Source: Nitzschia sp. DOCU1 (Eukaryota; Bacillariophyta; Bacillariophyceae; Bacillariales; Bacillariaceae). From it: 64,000 nt of DNA. The stretch is from the NCBI GenBank assembly GCA_951394045.1, contig OX595987.1, positions 248,001-312,000 on the forward strand, in the 5' to 3' direction. The position numbers and the translations under genes are program-made. Positions 32,901-41,369 of this stretch are shown piece after piece. Each line of letters starts with the position of its first letter. Position 1 is the stretch's first letter. Below the pieces are notes generated by a model that worked only from the letters and a program-made list of their open reading frames with translations, made no database searches and was not told the DNA's origin.

Positions 32901-33502
32901 ACGTTTTCACTTGGAGGGACCCGTTTTTGTCATTCTGGGTAACCATTGTATTGCTAGTAGCTGCTGTCATTCTGGCAATCTTCCCTTGGCGTTTGTTTCT
33001 CTTTGTCACTGGAGTCATTGTTGTGGGTCCCCAAAACTACGCCTTACGGGTCATGCAAGAACGCGGGACAACACCGACGTTCATCCAAGACTTGATAGAA
33101 AAGCGCGAGAAACAAATTCAGGCTCGAAAGGTCAAGAGGGAGCTGGATCTTCGCCAGGCCGATATCCCCAAGAACCAGCCCATTATCAGCTGCCATACAT
33201 CGGACAATGCGCCACCCCCAATGCTATCGTTTGAAGATGTTGACCCTCGCGAAATCCACGAAGTTGTCGTCCCATATTCCCAGCTTATGTACCAACGAAT
33301 GTACGATTGGCCACCAGAACCCAAGTTTGCCAAATGCGAGCCGACTGGTGATTTGGAACGAGCCTCTCAACGATTACAGCGGGTTAGGACGGCCAGTGGT
33401 GGGTTTTCTTCGTCATTGCAACGCCGCCATGTAGTTGGCAAGATGAACGGCGCTGCAACGACTACCTCCAACGACCGCTTGGGAACTAGTTCCTTTCATT
33501 GA
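29906..33502 (+). CDS. PH-C2-transmembrane protein (MCTP-like C-terminus)
   Basis: A single-exon protein of 1198 aa; 29906 is the first ATG. Residues ~94-268 form a split PH-like domain (LEGALQFRKCGASENLKSWR to EKILWLRAFEQ) with a long insertion. Residues ~395-523 are a C2 domain (LKVEILQCVGLPALD, then IFDDDGKGEKDDFAG) with an acidic loop, so Ca2+ binding is plausible. A membrane hairpin lies at ~614-653. A basic, Ser-rich stretch and two helices at ~1004-1046 (FLSFWVTIVLLVAAVILAIF, then WRLFLFVTG) resemble the C-terminal region of MCTP proteins. This points to a membrane-anchored protein binding phosphoinositides and anionic lipids, perhaps at ER-plasma membrane contacts. The contact-site role is inference. 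Confidence 0.82.
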   Translation: MGTMEKPPRVRRALTWGGNPSSPAIPGGSDSRSRADSSTGHIPRSFSAMLPGRKNYAGTGSIDSIPETADVGNALNEVAVEIVRSSVNSSPPVSLEGALQFRKCGASENLKSWRLGYVVFDMRNRGSLACYKNNPLESNTASNVSNNKDTLRGSLKRQPTARLSDIVPNYDDFLPRIYLPEHVNWVVKDIQHNEYGFIIEIPADEPLLSVEPLGNTGSPLEEEQQLPDDLKDDIERAQARGQTFRIYFRCSRSGNEKILWLRAFEQNDRLSYQLHRQRGLGSVFRNPNLQISHSRIRSQMARFFAHEGKVLEESNRMHIDDDDDRSASSIHDDPGMRLRERTTKVVGNDIKEHLVYPLYAYPNRWMTESELYAEMVKPSDHYFDLRRPDAPQKEIGTLKVEILQCVGLPALDFASETDAVAYMVCGSYAFTSDVIWNRLNPMWLPRSRRACIFPLFHAYARLYVGIFDDDGKGEKDDFAGRVVLDLARCRPRTTYDVTLPLRLSAHVYSRRPRGAVRLRFSIDYNSEREALLSYIPKKIRPPSISRPDDDVTVVCADEKAFRNIVTTVHGIHMPGRFSFAEWRATMREANFARKVAQNVVTSLMRGIIKYENPSLSMLIFCAWMHGVYKNAFSLVPLYLVSFLLLMMVRSYAFYGSDGPIQDGFIPPSWEEMFMALVKGGKKPRIEPLKTKIQRPSRRGFSTDTDRRIVVEARTHVQRGNWLFWLLGFEKNLGPEADPEEYHMEFPYSRGLCNPATRKTHYPKFTVTESLVAKSSIMGTTNKSKRTVFDDGDENILGDLFSGGSRSKKAEKRRTLDFLGSSMKVSFDSGRRKSHPPQQVSVDAQTIPLDRQAASPERKPDSSRVLRWDSMRTNSGDEASNFNWDDIPPRLRIPEQNADAKGPTRKKKLGDELAELRDNLHRLTLHLFNDRTHRVRRKDACYFGTADRGRPGQVDNELERLLNTGQYSSANPVVARVGLYVEPIISAAHSGLCLTRVVYNVFTWRDPFLSFWVTIVLLVAAVILAIFPWRLFLFVTGVIVVGPQNYALRVMQERGTTPTFIQDLIEKREKQIQARKVKRELDLRQADIPKNQPIISCHTSDNAPPPMLSFEDVDPREIHEVVVPYSQLMYQRMYDWPPEPKFAKCEPTGDLERASQRLQRVRTASGGFSSSLQRRHVVGKMNGAATTTSNDRLGTSSFH

Positions 33503-33734
33503 TTAATCCGCGCCCTCCTTTTATCTTATACCCAAATACTGGGTTTCATACCGGGACACTGGGGTAAAATTATAAAACTTGAATGTTTAATTGATTGAAA
33601 CTTCACGAAGAAACCAAAGTGGTCCCTCCTTGCAGTCAAATGCTCCTTTAGTAGTGATCCAAGTAGTAGATTATTTGTTCCAACGCTATTCACCCCGAAA
33701 CTCTGGAAACGGCGGTACAGCCTGAATGCACTTA

Positions 33735-34089
33735 TCATGCAGTTCGAAGAGGCGGGCTCACCAACACCACGATATCTCCCCGCACAAATAACATGCCGAC
33801 TTTTCGTGTCTGTTTCTTGACAATCTCTTCATCCGTCTCTTCGTCAATTTCCGTACTCGTGACCGTCTCCTCCACTTCCCCCAGAATCATGTTGAGATGC
33901 TGATCGTAGGCCTGGCAATTGAATACAAAGAAGAAATTGTCAATGAACGGTATCACACAAGACAAAAAAGTATTGCCGCCATTATCCATCACGTACATGC
34001 AATCTTCCCCGCAATTCTCGGTCGCCCCGACATTTGACATAGACACGCTCATCAATCGATAGTCGAATCAGATCCAGAGGTTCTTCCAT
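33735..34089 (-). CDS. LSM3: LSm3, U6 snRNA-associated Sm-like protein
   Basis: Exons 34089-33997 and 33911-33735 (85-nt GTACGT intron) give 89 aa, the usual LSm3 length. Exon 1 encodes [20 protein letters not shown], the Sm1 start; the junction [15 protein letters not shown] is the hallmark of the Sm1 motif. Sm2 is [15 protein letters not shown]. LSm3 is a subunit of the LSm1-7 ring (cytoplasmic mRNA decapping and decay) and the LSm2-8 ring (nuclear U6 snRNA stability and splicing). Without the first exon the open frame begins with unrelated intron-derived residues. Assignment is near certain from sequence identity in both Sm motifs. Confidence 0.96.
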
Positions 34090-34641
34090 CTTTCACAACT
34101 TTTGTGGATACTTTCAATAGGAAGCAGGCAAGAGAAGACTATTGTAGTAGTGGTCAGTCTTTGGAATGGAGGATGATGGTGCCAAAGGGGGTCAAAAGAC
34201 AGCGATGCCCTACTACGACAACGAGAGAGGCTCATCGCGAGAGATGAGGACATGAGCCTGGCTGATGACAGACAGGCGCATCTGCCTCGAGGTCTCCGAG
34301 CGGGAAAAGATCGGGAAAAGATGCAACACACTCCCCCCCCGACGATTTCAGTGACGTCAGAAAGTTCTGTCTGTTCTCGAAAAAGTTCGCTCATACGAGC
34401 TCATAACCTGGAATTGACATGATGGATTTCTCGCACCAACGACGATGACGAGGACACCCTAGCGGTGCATCAGATTCGATTCATTCAATGACCATGATGG
34501 TGAAGTAGTATCGACTTTTTCTTCCAACGTTCCCCATCGTCGAAGGCTGGAGCGCGATGGACTATGTATGCACTGGTGGTACTGTGACTTGACGGTGGCG
34601 AAAACACGTCTAGAAGCACAGGCAGACCGTCATCCACCATC
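34090..34641. other. Divergent intergenic region
   Basis: Shared upstream region of LSm3 and the membrane protein at 34642. It contains a C8 run near 34333-34340 and TGACGTCA at 34352-34359. No gene recognised. Confidence 0.5.
34352..34359. promoter_or_regulatory. TGACGTCA palindrome
   Basis: A perfect CRE-type site 263 nt upstream of LSm3 and 283 nt upstream of the divergent gene. Confidence 0.3.
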
Positions 34642-35841
34642 ATGCCTCTCCATCATCCCTCCGCGTCGGGTCTATTGTCGCCCAAGACCCGATCGTGTCT
34701 TGCACGTTATATCATAACACTTCTTGTTGTGTCGCTTCTACTTCGGCCTATTCTTTGGGCTGCCAAAGGACCTGGTGGCGTGGTCGCCGCGTCGAATGCT
34801 GCCACCCAGTCCGTTTCTAAAGAACAATTACCACGACCTCTGTCCTCCAACAGCAAGAACAAGGAGTGTTCTATCCTTGCTACTTCTACTACCAGTAGCA
34901 ACATGGAATCGATACACACTCTTTCGCCACCGTCTTCCTTTCAAAATGTATACATTCCGCCATCGCTTCCCGTCAAGACACTGGTGGTGCTCATTGGAAA
35001 TTTACGATGTGGGGAAGTGGCATGGACCAGCCTCTATCAAAATCTATTGGACTTCAATGCAAATAATGCAATGGATCTAGCACTAGCGATTGGAGATGTG
35101 GTCGATCCGCTCTATGCCAATGCGTCACTCTACCAACGCGCCAACTACGTATTTACCTTTAAAGAGTACGACGACTGGTCCCAAGCCTTGAATCAGATTG
35201 ATCCCTCCTGGAAGCAAAAACTGGACTCTGTTATACCAGCCGATTCTTCTTCATTTGCCCTGGGAGGAGTGGGGAATTGGAAGGGATCGGGGGCGATTTC
35301 CTTTTGGTTTCGATGGTTTTTGTCAAACAAGTTGGTGGAACATGACTTGATATCTAGATATGATCGCTTTGTCATCACAAGAACCGATCATTTCTATATG
35401 TGTCCACATGACTTGTCGGTCTTGGATTTACGCTACTTGTGGGTACCCTTGGGACAAGATTGGGGTGGAATCAATGATCGACACTTGGTTGTCTCGAATC
35501 AACATGTGCTGGACGCTCTCAATATCTTGCCAGGGTTATTTGAAAATGTCTCCCAATATCCATTCCTGGCATGCGATGGGTACAATCCTGAACGGCTACT
35601 GTTGGATCGATGGAAGCAAATGGGACTGGCCGACAAGGTGCGGCGGTTTCCGCGTGTCATGTTTACGTGTGCCAATAATCCTACCCCTTCTAGTGGTACT
35701 AATGGCGACGACGACAACAATGATGCGACTCGATGGCATACAGGGGGGCATTTAGTTTCGGAAGGGGTACTAATGAAGTATCGGAACGAGTATAGGCAAA
35801 GCGTTGATACATGCCACGGAGACGAAAGTGGACGGCAATGA
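34642..35841 (+). CDS. Type II membrane protein, probable glycosyltransferase-like
   Basis: A single-exon protein of 399 aa. A short cytoplasmic N-terminus is followed by one signal-anchor helix (~19-41, YIITLLVVSLLLRPILWAA), a Ser-rich stem and a lumenal domain. That is the layout of Golgi glycosyltransferases. The domain contains TLVVLIGNLRCGEVAW, a Tyr/Arg/Asp-rich core YDRFVITRTDHFYMCPHD and WGGINDRHLVVS. The short TRTDHF acidic motif resembles the metal-binding DxD region of glycosyltransferases, but with only one Asp. I recognise the pattern as a widespread algal/stramenopile family without a confirmed activity. Function is therefore inferred from topology only. Confidence 0.7.
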   Translation: MPLHHPSASGLLSPKTRSCLARYIITLLVVSLLLRPILWAAKGPGGVVAASNAATQSVSKEQLPRPLSSNSKNKECSILATSTTSSNMESIHTLSPPSSFQNVYIPPSLPVKTLVVLIGNLRCGEVAWTSLYQNLLDFNANNAMDLALAIGDVVDPLYANASLYQRANYVFTFKEYDDWSQALNQIDPSWKQKLDSVIPADSSSFALGGVGNWKGSGAISFWFRWFLSNKLVEHDLISRYDRFVITRTDHFYMCPHDLSVLDLRYLWVPLGQDWGGINDRHLVVSNQHVLDALNILPGLFENVSQYPFLACDGYNPERLLLDRWKQMGLADKVRRFPRVMFTCANNPTPSSGTNGDDDNNDATRWHTGGHLVSEGVLMKYRNEYRQSVDTCHGDESGRQ

Positions 35842-36472
35842 AGAAGGACAAGGGCCGTCGTGGTGTTTTGCTGGGACAGCAGTGGTTGCCAAACCCAATT
35901 CTATTATAGGGACCTACTAGCTTGTTCAAGACTGGCTAGCTCCTTTAGAACTTGTATCAACGACGAAACCCGGCGCACGACACCCGCCCACCGTGCATCT
36001 ACAACGTCTATGTGCGTCTAATACGATCTCACTGCGACCTCCCACAACTCTAGCAAAAGATGAACGTCGCTTTAGAGCCACAAGTGAGATACTTCATCAT
36101 TCTAGGACTAGTAGCAAGAAGTAGTCGAGCATTTCTGGTAGCGAGGGATAAGCGTCAGGGTTGGCAGATTTACTACTTTGTGGGTTGCCTGCCCGGCAGA
36201 TAGATCGGTGGTGGAGGCGGCACGGTTCCGTGCCTTAGGTCATAATGTCCGTTCTGTTCGCGCAGTCATTACAAGGGCTATTACTTTGCCATGCGTGCCA
36301 TCCTTTTGCCACGAAATTGGCGTCCACTGCCGAAAATTGAATTTTCGTCCCATTACTGCACAGAAGCAATCAGGTAGTAGCGGGCGCGGCACCCCACAAC
36401 AGCAAAACTATGACATTGAGTCAAGTGCAGGGAACTCAGAGCCGATGATCACTCGTCTGCTGCCGTATCACC
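35842..36472. other. Intergenic, no gene recognised
   Basis: Between two plus-strand genes. A frame at 36178-36504 overlaps the start of the next gene in another register and is discarded. Confidence 0.5.
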
Positions 36473-37204
36473 ATGAGCGCCCCGAGTTCCTTTGGCCTTC
36501 GTGAAAATGTAAAGCTAGGGGTGTCCAAACGAACCGACTTTCCGCTGCGGCGAAGAAAAGTGGCGTTGTTGATTGTGGATATCCAAGTTTATTGCTGTGA
36601 TGGAGACTCCGAGTATTACCAAGAGGAGTCCCTACCCAGGATGCTCTCTAACGTCGAGACGCTGCTTTATACCTTCCGACGATTCCGAGATTCCAGCCCT
36701 CCCAACAACAACGCCCCGCAAAACGCCGAACTCGCTGCTGGGGGTTGCGAGGTGATCTTCACTGCAATTCATTCCCTTACCAGTGACGGACGAGACGTTT
36801 CACTGGACTACAAGCTCTCTGGACCGTACTTTGCAAAGTTACCAAAAGTCCGGGAGCCACTAGATAAGATTTTCCTGCCATCTATTCGACCAGAGATCGC
36901 CACGGGAAAGGGCGACATTTACATCCCGAAAACGGCAAGCTCGGTCTTTCATTCAACCAACATCGACTATATCTTGCGGAATCTGAACGTGGAACAATTG
37001 GTGGTCGTTGGCCAGATAACAGAACAATGTGTTGAGTCTACTGTCCGCAACGCGGCAGATATGGGATATCTAGTGACTTTGGTTCACGATGCCTGCGCCT
37101 CGTACTCGAGTGAAAAACACCAGCAAGGCCTTGCTGGTATGAATGGATATTGCCGAACAGTCAGCACCCAACAGGTAATTGACGAACTTGAAGCCGATAC
37201 CTAG
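36473..37204 (+). CDS. Isochorismatase-like cysteine hydrolase
   Basis: A single-exon protein of 243 aa. The alpha/beta isochorismatase fold starts KVALLIVDIQVYC. The catalytic triad is visible: Asp36 (VDIQ), Lys153 (IPKTASSVF) and Cys186 (ITEQCVESTVR), with the hydrophobic strand QLVVVGQ before the Cys. Family members include nicotinamidases, N-carbamoylsarcosine amidases, ureidoacrylate and isochorismate hydrolases. The metal-binding Asp-x-His of nicotinamidase is not evident, so a nicotinamidase call is not justified. No targeting signal, so probably cytosolic. Good start context (CACCATGAG). Confidence 0.87.
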   Translation: MSAPSSFGLRENVKLGVSKRTDFPLRRRKVALLIVDIQVYCCDGDSEYYQEESLPRMLSNVETLLYTFRRFRDSSPPNNNAPQNAELAAGGCEVIFTAIHSLTSDGRDVSLDYKLSGPYFAKLPKVREPLDKIFLPSIRPEIATGKGDIYIPKTASSVFHSTNIDYILRNLNVEQLVVVGQITEQCVESTVRNAADMGYLVTLVHDACASYSSEKHQQGLAGMNGYCRTVSTQQVIDELEADT

Positions 37205-37403
37205 AGGACATCAGAACCAATGGATACTACTACGACCGCGGCCTGCCACATATGAAGACAGGATAGTAAGCAGAAAATAATTTCTAGTAGTGTAGTTCTA
37301 TGACATTATGAAAATAATGAGGCCGCGCAGCTCGGCAAAACAACATGACGCTCCCAGGACGTCATCTTGGATCTAGTTTCTTTCTATTGCATGGGATATC
37401 GGA

Positions 37404-37712
37404 TCAGGAATTTTGGTCGTCGCTGTTCTGCTCGTCCTCGCCGTCTTCTGCCTCGAGAAGTGCCAGAACTTCATCCAGTGTCTCGATCGTACTTGATGAA
37501 TCCCATCCCGACTTTCCTGACTTGCGATGTTGTCGCCCCCCGATGCTCAAGTCTTGAAGTTTAACCATAAAGTCGCGGTGTTGTTGCTCTTCATCGTCTT
37601 GTTGTTGCGTTGAGCGTTGTGCGGTGGTGGCTGGTGCCCGAGACGCGGCATTTTCGGCAGAGCGCTGCAATTGCGAGAAGATGGAGTTGTTGATGGTTTC
37701 TTGGTACTTCAT
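37404..37712 (-). CDS. Small acidic protein of unknown function
   Basis: 102 aa from the first ATG at 37712 (MKYQETINNSIFSQLQ). The protein is hydrophilic: a short N-terminal helix, a Gln-rich middle (QQQDDEEQQH), a helix MVKLQDLSIGG, a basic GRQHRKSGKSG patch, then IETLDEVLALLEAEDGEDE. No domain recognised. The amphipathic C-terminal helix is reminiscent of interaction motifs. Moderate confidence that it is a gene because composition is coding-like throughout. Confidence 0.5.
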   Translation of the reverse strand: MKYQETINNSIFSQLQRSAENAASRAPATTAQRSTQQQDDEEQQHRDFMVKLQDLSIGGRQHRKSGKSGWDSSSTIETLDEVLALLEAEDGEDEQNSDDQNS

Positions 37713-38771
37713 GATGATTGGGAAGAATGAAAAATTATGAGACGATTCGAAACAAATGTGGTTTGTTGGTGGGGTAGTTCGTTCTCTCGACTTGATGGTT
37801 CGATTTTGTGACCCCAAACGCTTCGAGGGTTTTCGGTCGTTGGTGGCATTTCTCTCGGTTTGGTGGCAATTATCGGAGCGGGCTGTTCTTTCGATCGTGT
37901 CGCTTCAGCTACTCCCAAGCCCCTCATGCCACCAAAAGGAAGCGAATGGGAGAAGTGCATAATTGCGTAATACTAGGATTTATGGCTATCGGGCCCATCA
38001 ACTCCCGTTCCAAGGAAGAACATTGTGGGCGCAGGCAACACTCCGAACCCTCTATGTTTCTTTATCTTGGTTGGCGTGAATGAGAATTTGACTTGGTCAT
38101 GTTGATGAGGCCCAACACGATACGATTCTATATCTGCGCTTATTCTTCCACCGAAGTTCTCTATCTGGTGACGACGTTGAGTTCAGAAAATGATATATGC
38201 AGGGCTATTCCAAAGAAGTTCCTAGAAATATCATCTCTCTCCCACTTTCCACTTTCCCTGGATAGACAGCTCATACTATTATGCCACTTTGGCAGCTAAG
38301 CATGATTGCGATTGGATGCCATCTCGCTATCGTACATAAAAGTGCATGCAACCACCTTGAGTTCAAGTTGAGCTGGTGATCGCGTTGACGGAACACGAGA
38401 TTTGTTAGACTCGAATGAGTCGTTGACAACGCCTTGGCGCGCAGTCGCGCAAGTGGATCTTTGTGCCAAAGATCGCTTTTCGAGCACGGAACAAAATTGG
38501 AGCGGAATCCATCATACAGCCGAGCTCTTCGTTACTGTCGCACCGGCGAGTGGGTGAAAGTATAGTATCAGTAGCTCCCTAGTAGCTTACTACCAAGGGA
38601 GGAAACAAGAGACTCAGGACAGGAAGCAAGATCAAACAGCAACCAGAGATTGCGGACGCCCCTACAGCGAAAGATCCGCTTGTCGGCATTAAAAACCTGT
38701 CAGACTTCTGGTGAGAGAGGCGCGCGAGAACCCCATCCTTCCAGGTGCTGTGCCAGCTAGACATTCCTACA
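37713..38771. other. Intergenic, no gene recognised
   Basis: About 1 kb separating the small acidic gene from the glutamine synthetase-like gene. Short frames only. No repeat or RNA is recognised. Confidence 0.5.
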
Positions 38772-40195
38772 ATGTCAGGTCAAGACATTTCGGGCTACAC
38801 TCTCGCTTTACTCCGTAGTCTTCACTTTGGTGGGGTGAAGTTTGTTCGATATTTCGCGTTGGATGCCTACGGCAATGTCCGCTGCAAAGTCCGGCCAGTC
38901 GATACGTTGCTTGCCCAGGGAACGTTGAAGGATCAAGTGTCAATCGCTACCGTTTGTTATGCGGGGCTTCCCTCCTATGCCGACTTTATGATCGAAGGGA
39001 CGGGCATGAATGCCAGACACGTGTTGAAAGTCCAGCCTGACTTGACAACGCTAAGGCCTCTCCCTTACGCTCGCAAGACGGCGATTGTCATGGGGAATGC
39101 CGTGGATCAATACACGAACGAGCCGAGTCCATACTGCAGCAGAGGATTGCTTCATCGAGTTGTCAAGGAAGCCGCCGAAAAGCACAATATTGCCTTTGTA
39201 CGTCGTCACACAGATGAAAGAATTGTTGTATCAAGAGATTCGTCTCCCTCAATCCATTTTTCTTTTGCTCTCCAAAGTCTATTGGTGCTGAAATCGAATT
39301 TTGCCTCGTGCGTGCCAAAGATGAAATGCCGATTGATCGGTCTATATTTGCAAACTCGGTGACACTTAATCACCAAGAATCCTTTATTGAAGAATTGTAT
39401 GAACAACTCAAGTCGCAGTACATTCCCATTGAACTCATTCACGCCGAGTCGGGTCCTGGTCAACTAGAGATTGTGCTGGAATATTCTGAGGATCCCATGA
39501 TCATGGCGGACAATATTGTACTGACCCGTGAAACCATTTCTGCAGTGGCACATTGCCACGGATTCAAAGCCTTATTTACGCCAAAGTACGACATGTCGGC
39601 GGCTGGAAATGGAATGCACTTGCATCTTTCCACAAGAAATAGTGTGACAAATGAGCCAATCTTTTGCCATAAAAGCTCTTTAACGGAACAAGGCGGTTCG
39701 TTTGTGGAAGGAATCTTGGAGCACTTGCCAGGCTTGATGGGATTGACATTACCTACCGTCAACTCGTTTCGGCGCATTGGACCTGGCTGCTGGACTGGCA
39801 GTGCCGTCGGCTGGGCGGTGGAAGACAAGGAATGTGGTGTACGCGTATGCTCCAACTTGGCGACGAAAGCATGGGATCATGTGGAAGTCAAATTGATTGA
39901 TCATACTTGCAATATTTATCTCGCAATGGCCGGAATTCTGTTTGCGGGCATGAGTGGCATGGAGAAGAAGCTACCGCTTCGGTATCCATTGGGAGAAGAC
40001 AGTACAACTTCGGCGCCTCCGTTGCCAGCGTCGATTTCCGTCGCCCTCGATGCCCTGGAAAGCGACGAACTGCTAATGTCGCTAGTGGGACCGAAACTGG
40101 GCACAGCCTATTTGGCAGTTCGAAGGCACGAAGTAGAGCGCGCCAATAAAATGGACTTTGCAGACGAGGTCAAAGAGTTTCTATCGCGTGCATAA
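38772..40195 (+). CDS. Glutamine synthetase-like enzyme (type I-like)
   Basis: Exons 38772-39197 and 39278-40195 (80-nt GTACGT intron) give 447 aa. The beta-grasp domain occupies ~1-105. The catalytic domain shows the metal-binding pair GAEIEF (Glu147, Glu149), ESGPGQLEIVLEY, GNGMHLHLS (~252) and NSFRRIGPGCWTG with the active-site Arg. The length and motif spacing fit the GS-I/PuuA/FluG/lengsin branch, not the short eukaryotic GS-II or the long GS-III. The branch ligates ammonia or an amine to a glutamate gamma-carboxyl using ATP; some members act on polyamines or ethanolamine and some are inactive. The main metal and ATP residues are kept, so an active enzyme is likely, but its amine substrate is unknown. 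No plastid signal. Confidence 0.87.
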
Positions 40196-41369
40196 AAATT
40201 CGCTTGATGGCTGTGGAGGGGAACAAACTTGATGAAGTCAATGTGAGTTGTAGAGGGGTTTTGGGGAGGCTGGACGAACGGGTAGGCGGGCGGATCCTAC
40301 TCTCTTCATTTCAATGTCTGCCACCCATCGATACCACTGCACTGTTGCGGTAGACGGAAGCAAGCACGGAGACTCTAGGTGTCTGGAACCCGGCCGTGGT
40401 CTGAACAAGTACTACAACCAGACTAGCTTCCATGATTCGTCCGTATAATGTGCAACTAGTATACTGCTGGTTTATGGGTTACCAAAATGGAGGACGAGGC
40501 GGATAAAGGGACTGCCAAGAAGCTACGAGTTTCGTCAAACAAATCACCCTAGTAGTAGTAAAACAGAAAGCTATGGTAGTAGTTCTTCTTTGACCAGCAG
40601 CGTAGCAGCAATAGCTAGCTTCCAGCACTGCTGCCGCGATTTTGTCATGGAATCACCACTACAGACCGAGGGATTATCTAGTTGCCTTTCTAGTTACCAT
40701 ATCTAGTTTTATGAACTACTCTAGCACCACCCTGGCTCCCGTCGCTGGCTTAGACCTACTAACCCTATCGGGACTTTCGACCTCAAATTCTAAGGTAGTC
40801 GCGTCGGTAGGCGTATTGTGCTGTGGCGGAAGTCCCACCAACGGGGAAATCAGTAACGATGCCATTGATATAATTGGAGAACGCATGTGCAAGAAAGAAA
40901 TATAGAGTTCCTATTGCACCGTGACCTTTCAACGATTAGCGAATGCGAGCTCTTACCTTAGGGCTTAGGCATGTTGTCTTGGAAACCACGTAACGCAAGC
41001 ACAGTACAGTGGGAAGATGTTAAATAAGGCGGCCTACGAGCAGCACAATGGCAGAATTACGTTGTCGCCGATGGTATGTTGTGTCTCTCCTTATTTTTTA
41101 CATAAGGCGAAAGTGTCGGTAGGGACGGGAGAAAAGATAAAAATACTGTAGAAAAGCCCCAAATCAGGTGCTCCAAGAAAAACCCGGCGGATGGCGAAGT
41201 TTTTGGCCCCGCCTACGCATAGCGTGTTCGGCGACAGCGTGTATGTTCCGTCCGTAGTCTCGTGCGAAAGCAAAAGGGACCGCTATTCTATCTCGAGGGA
41301 GTTCACGCACCTCTACCGGCAGTTCCGTCTCCTCCGACGACAGAACTTTATTACAGCAAGACGAAAGCT
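40196..41369. other. Intergenic, no gene recognised
   Basis: About 1.2 kb. A frame at 40642-40905 (87 codons) is Ser/Thr-rich with no domain and is not supported. The last ~100 nt precede the CRAL-TRIO gene start in an open frame lacking ATG. Confidence 0.45.

Noticed and set aside
36178..36504. 108-codon frame before the isochorismatase-like gene
   Set aside because: Overlaps the true start in another frame and has no coding character.
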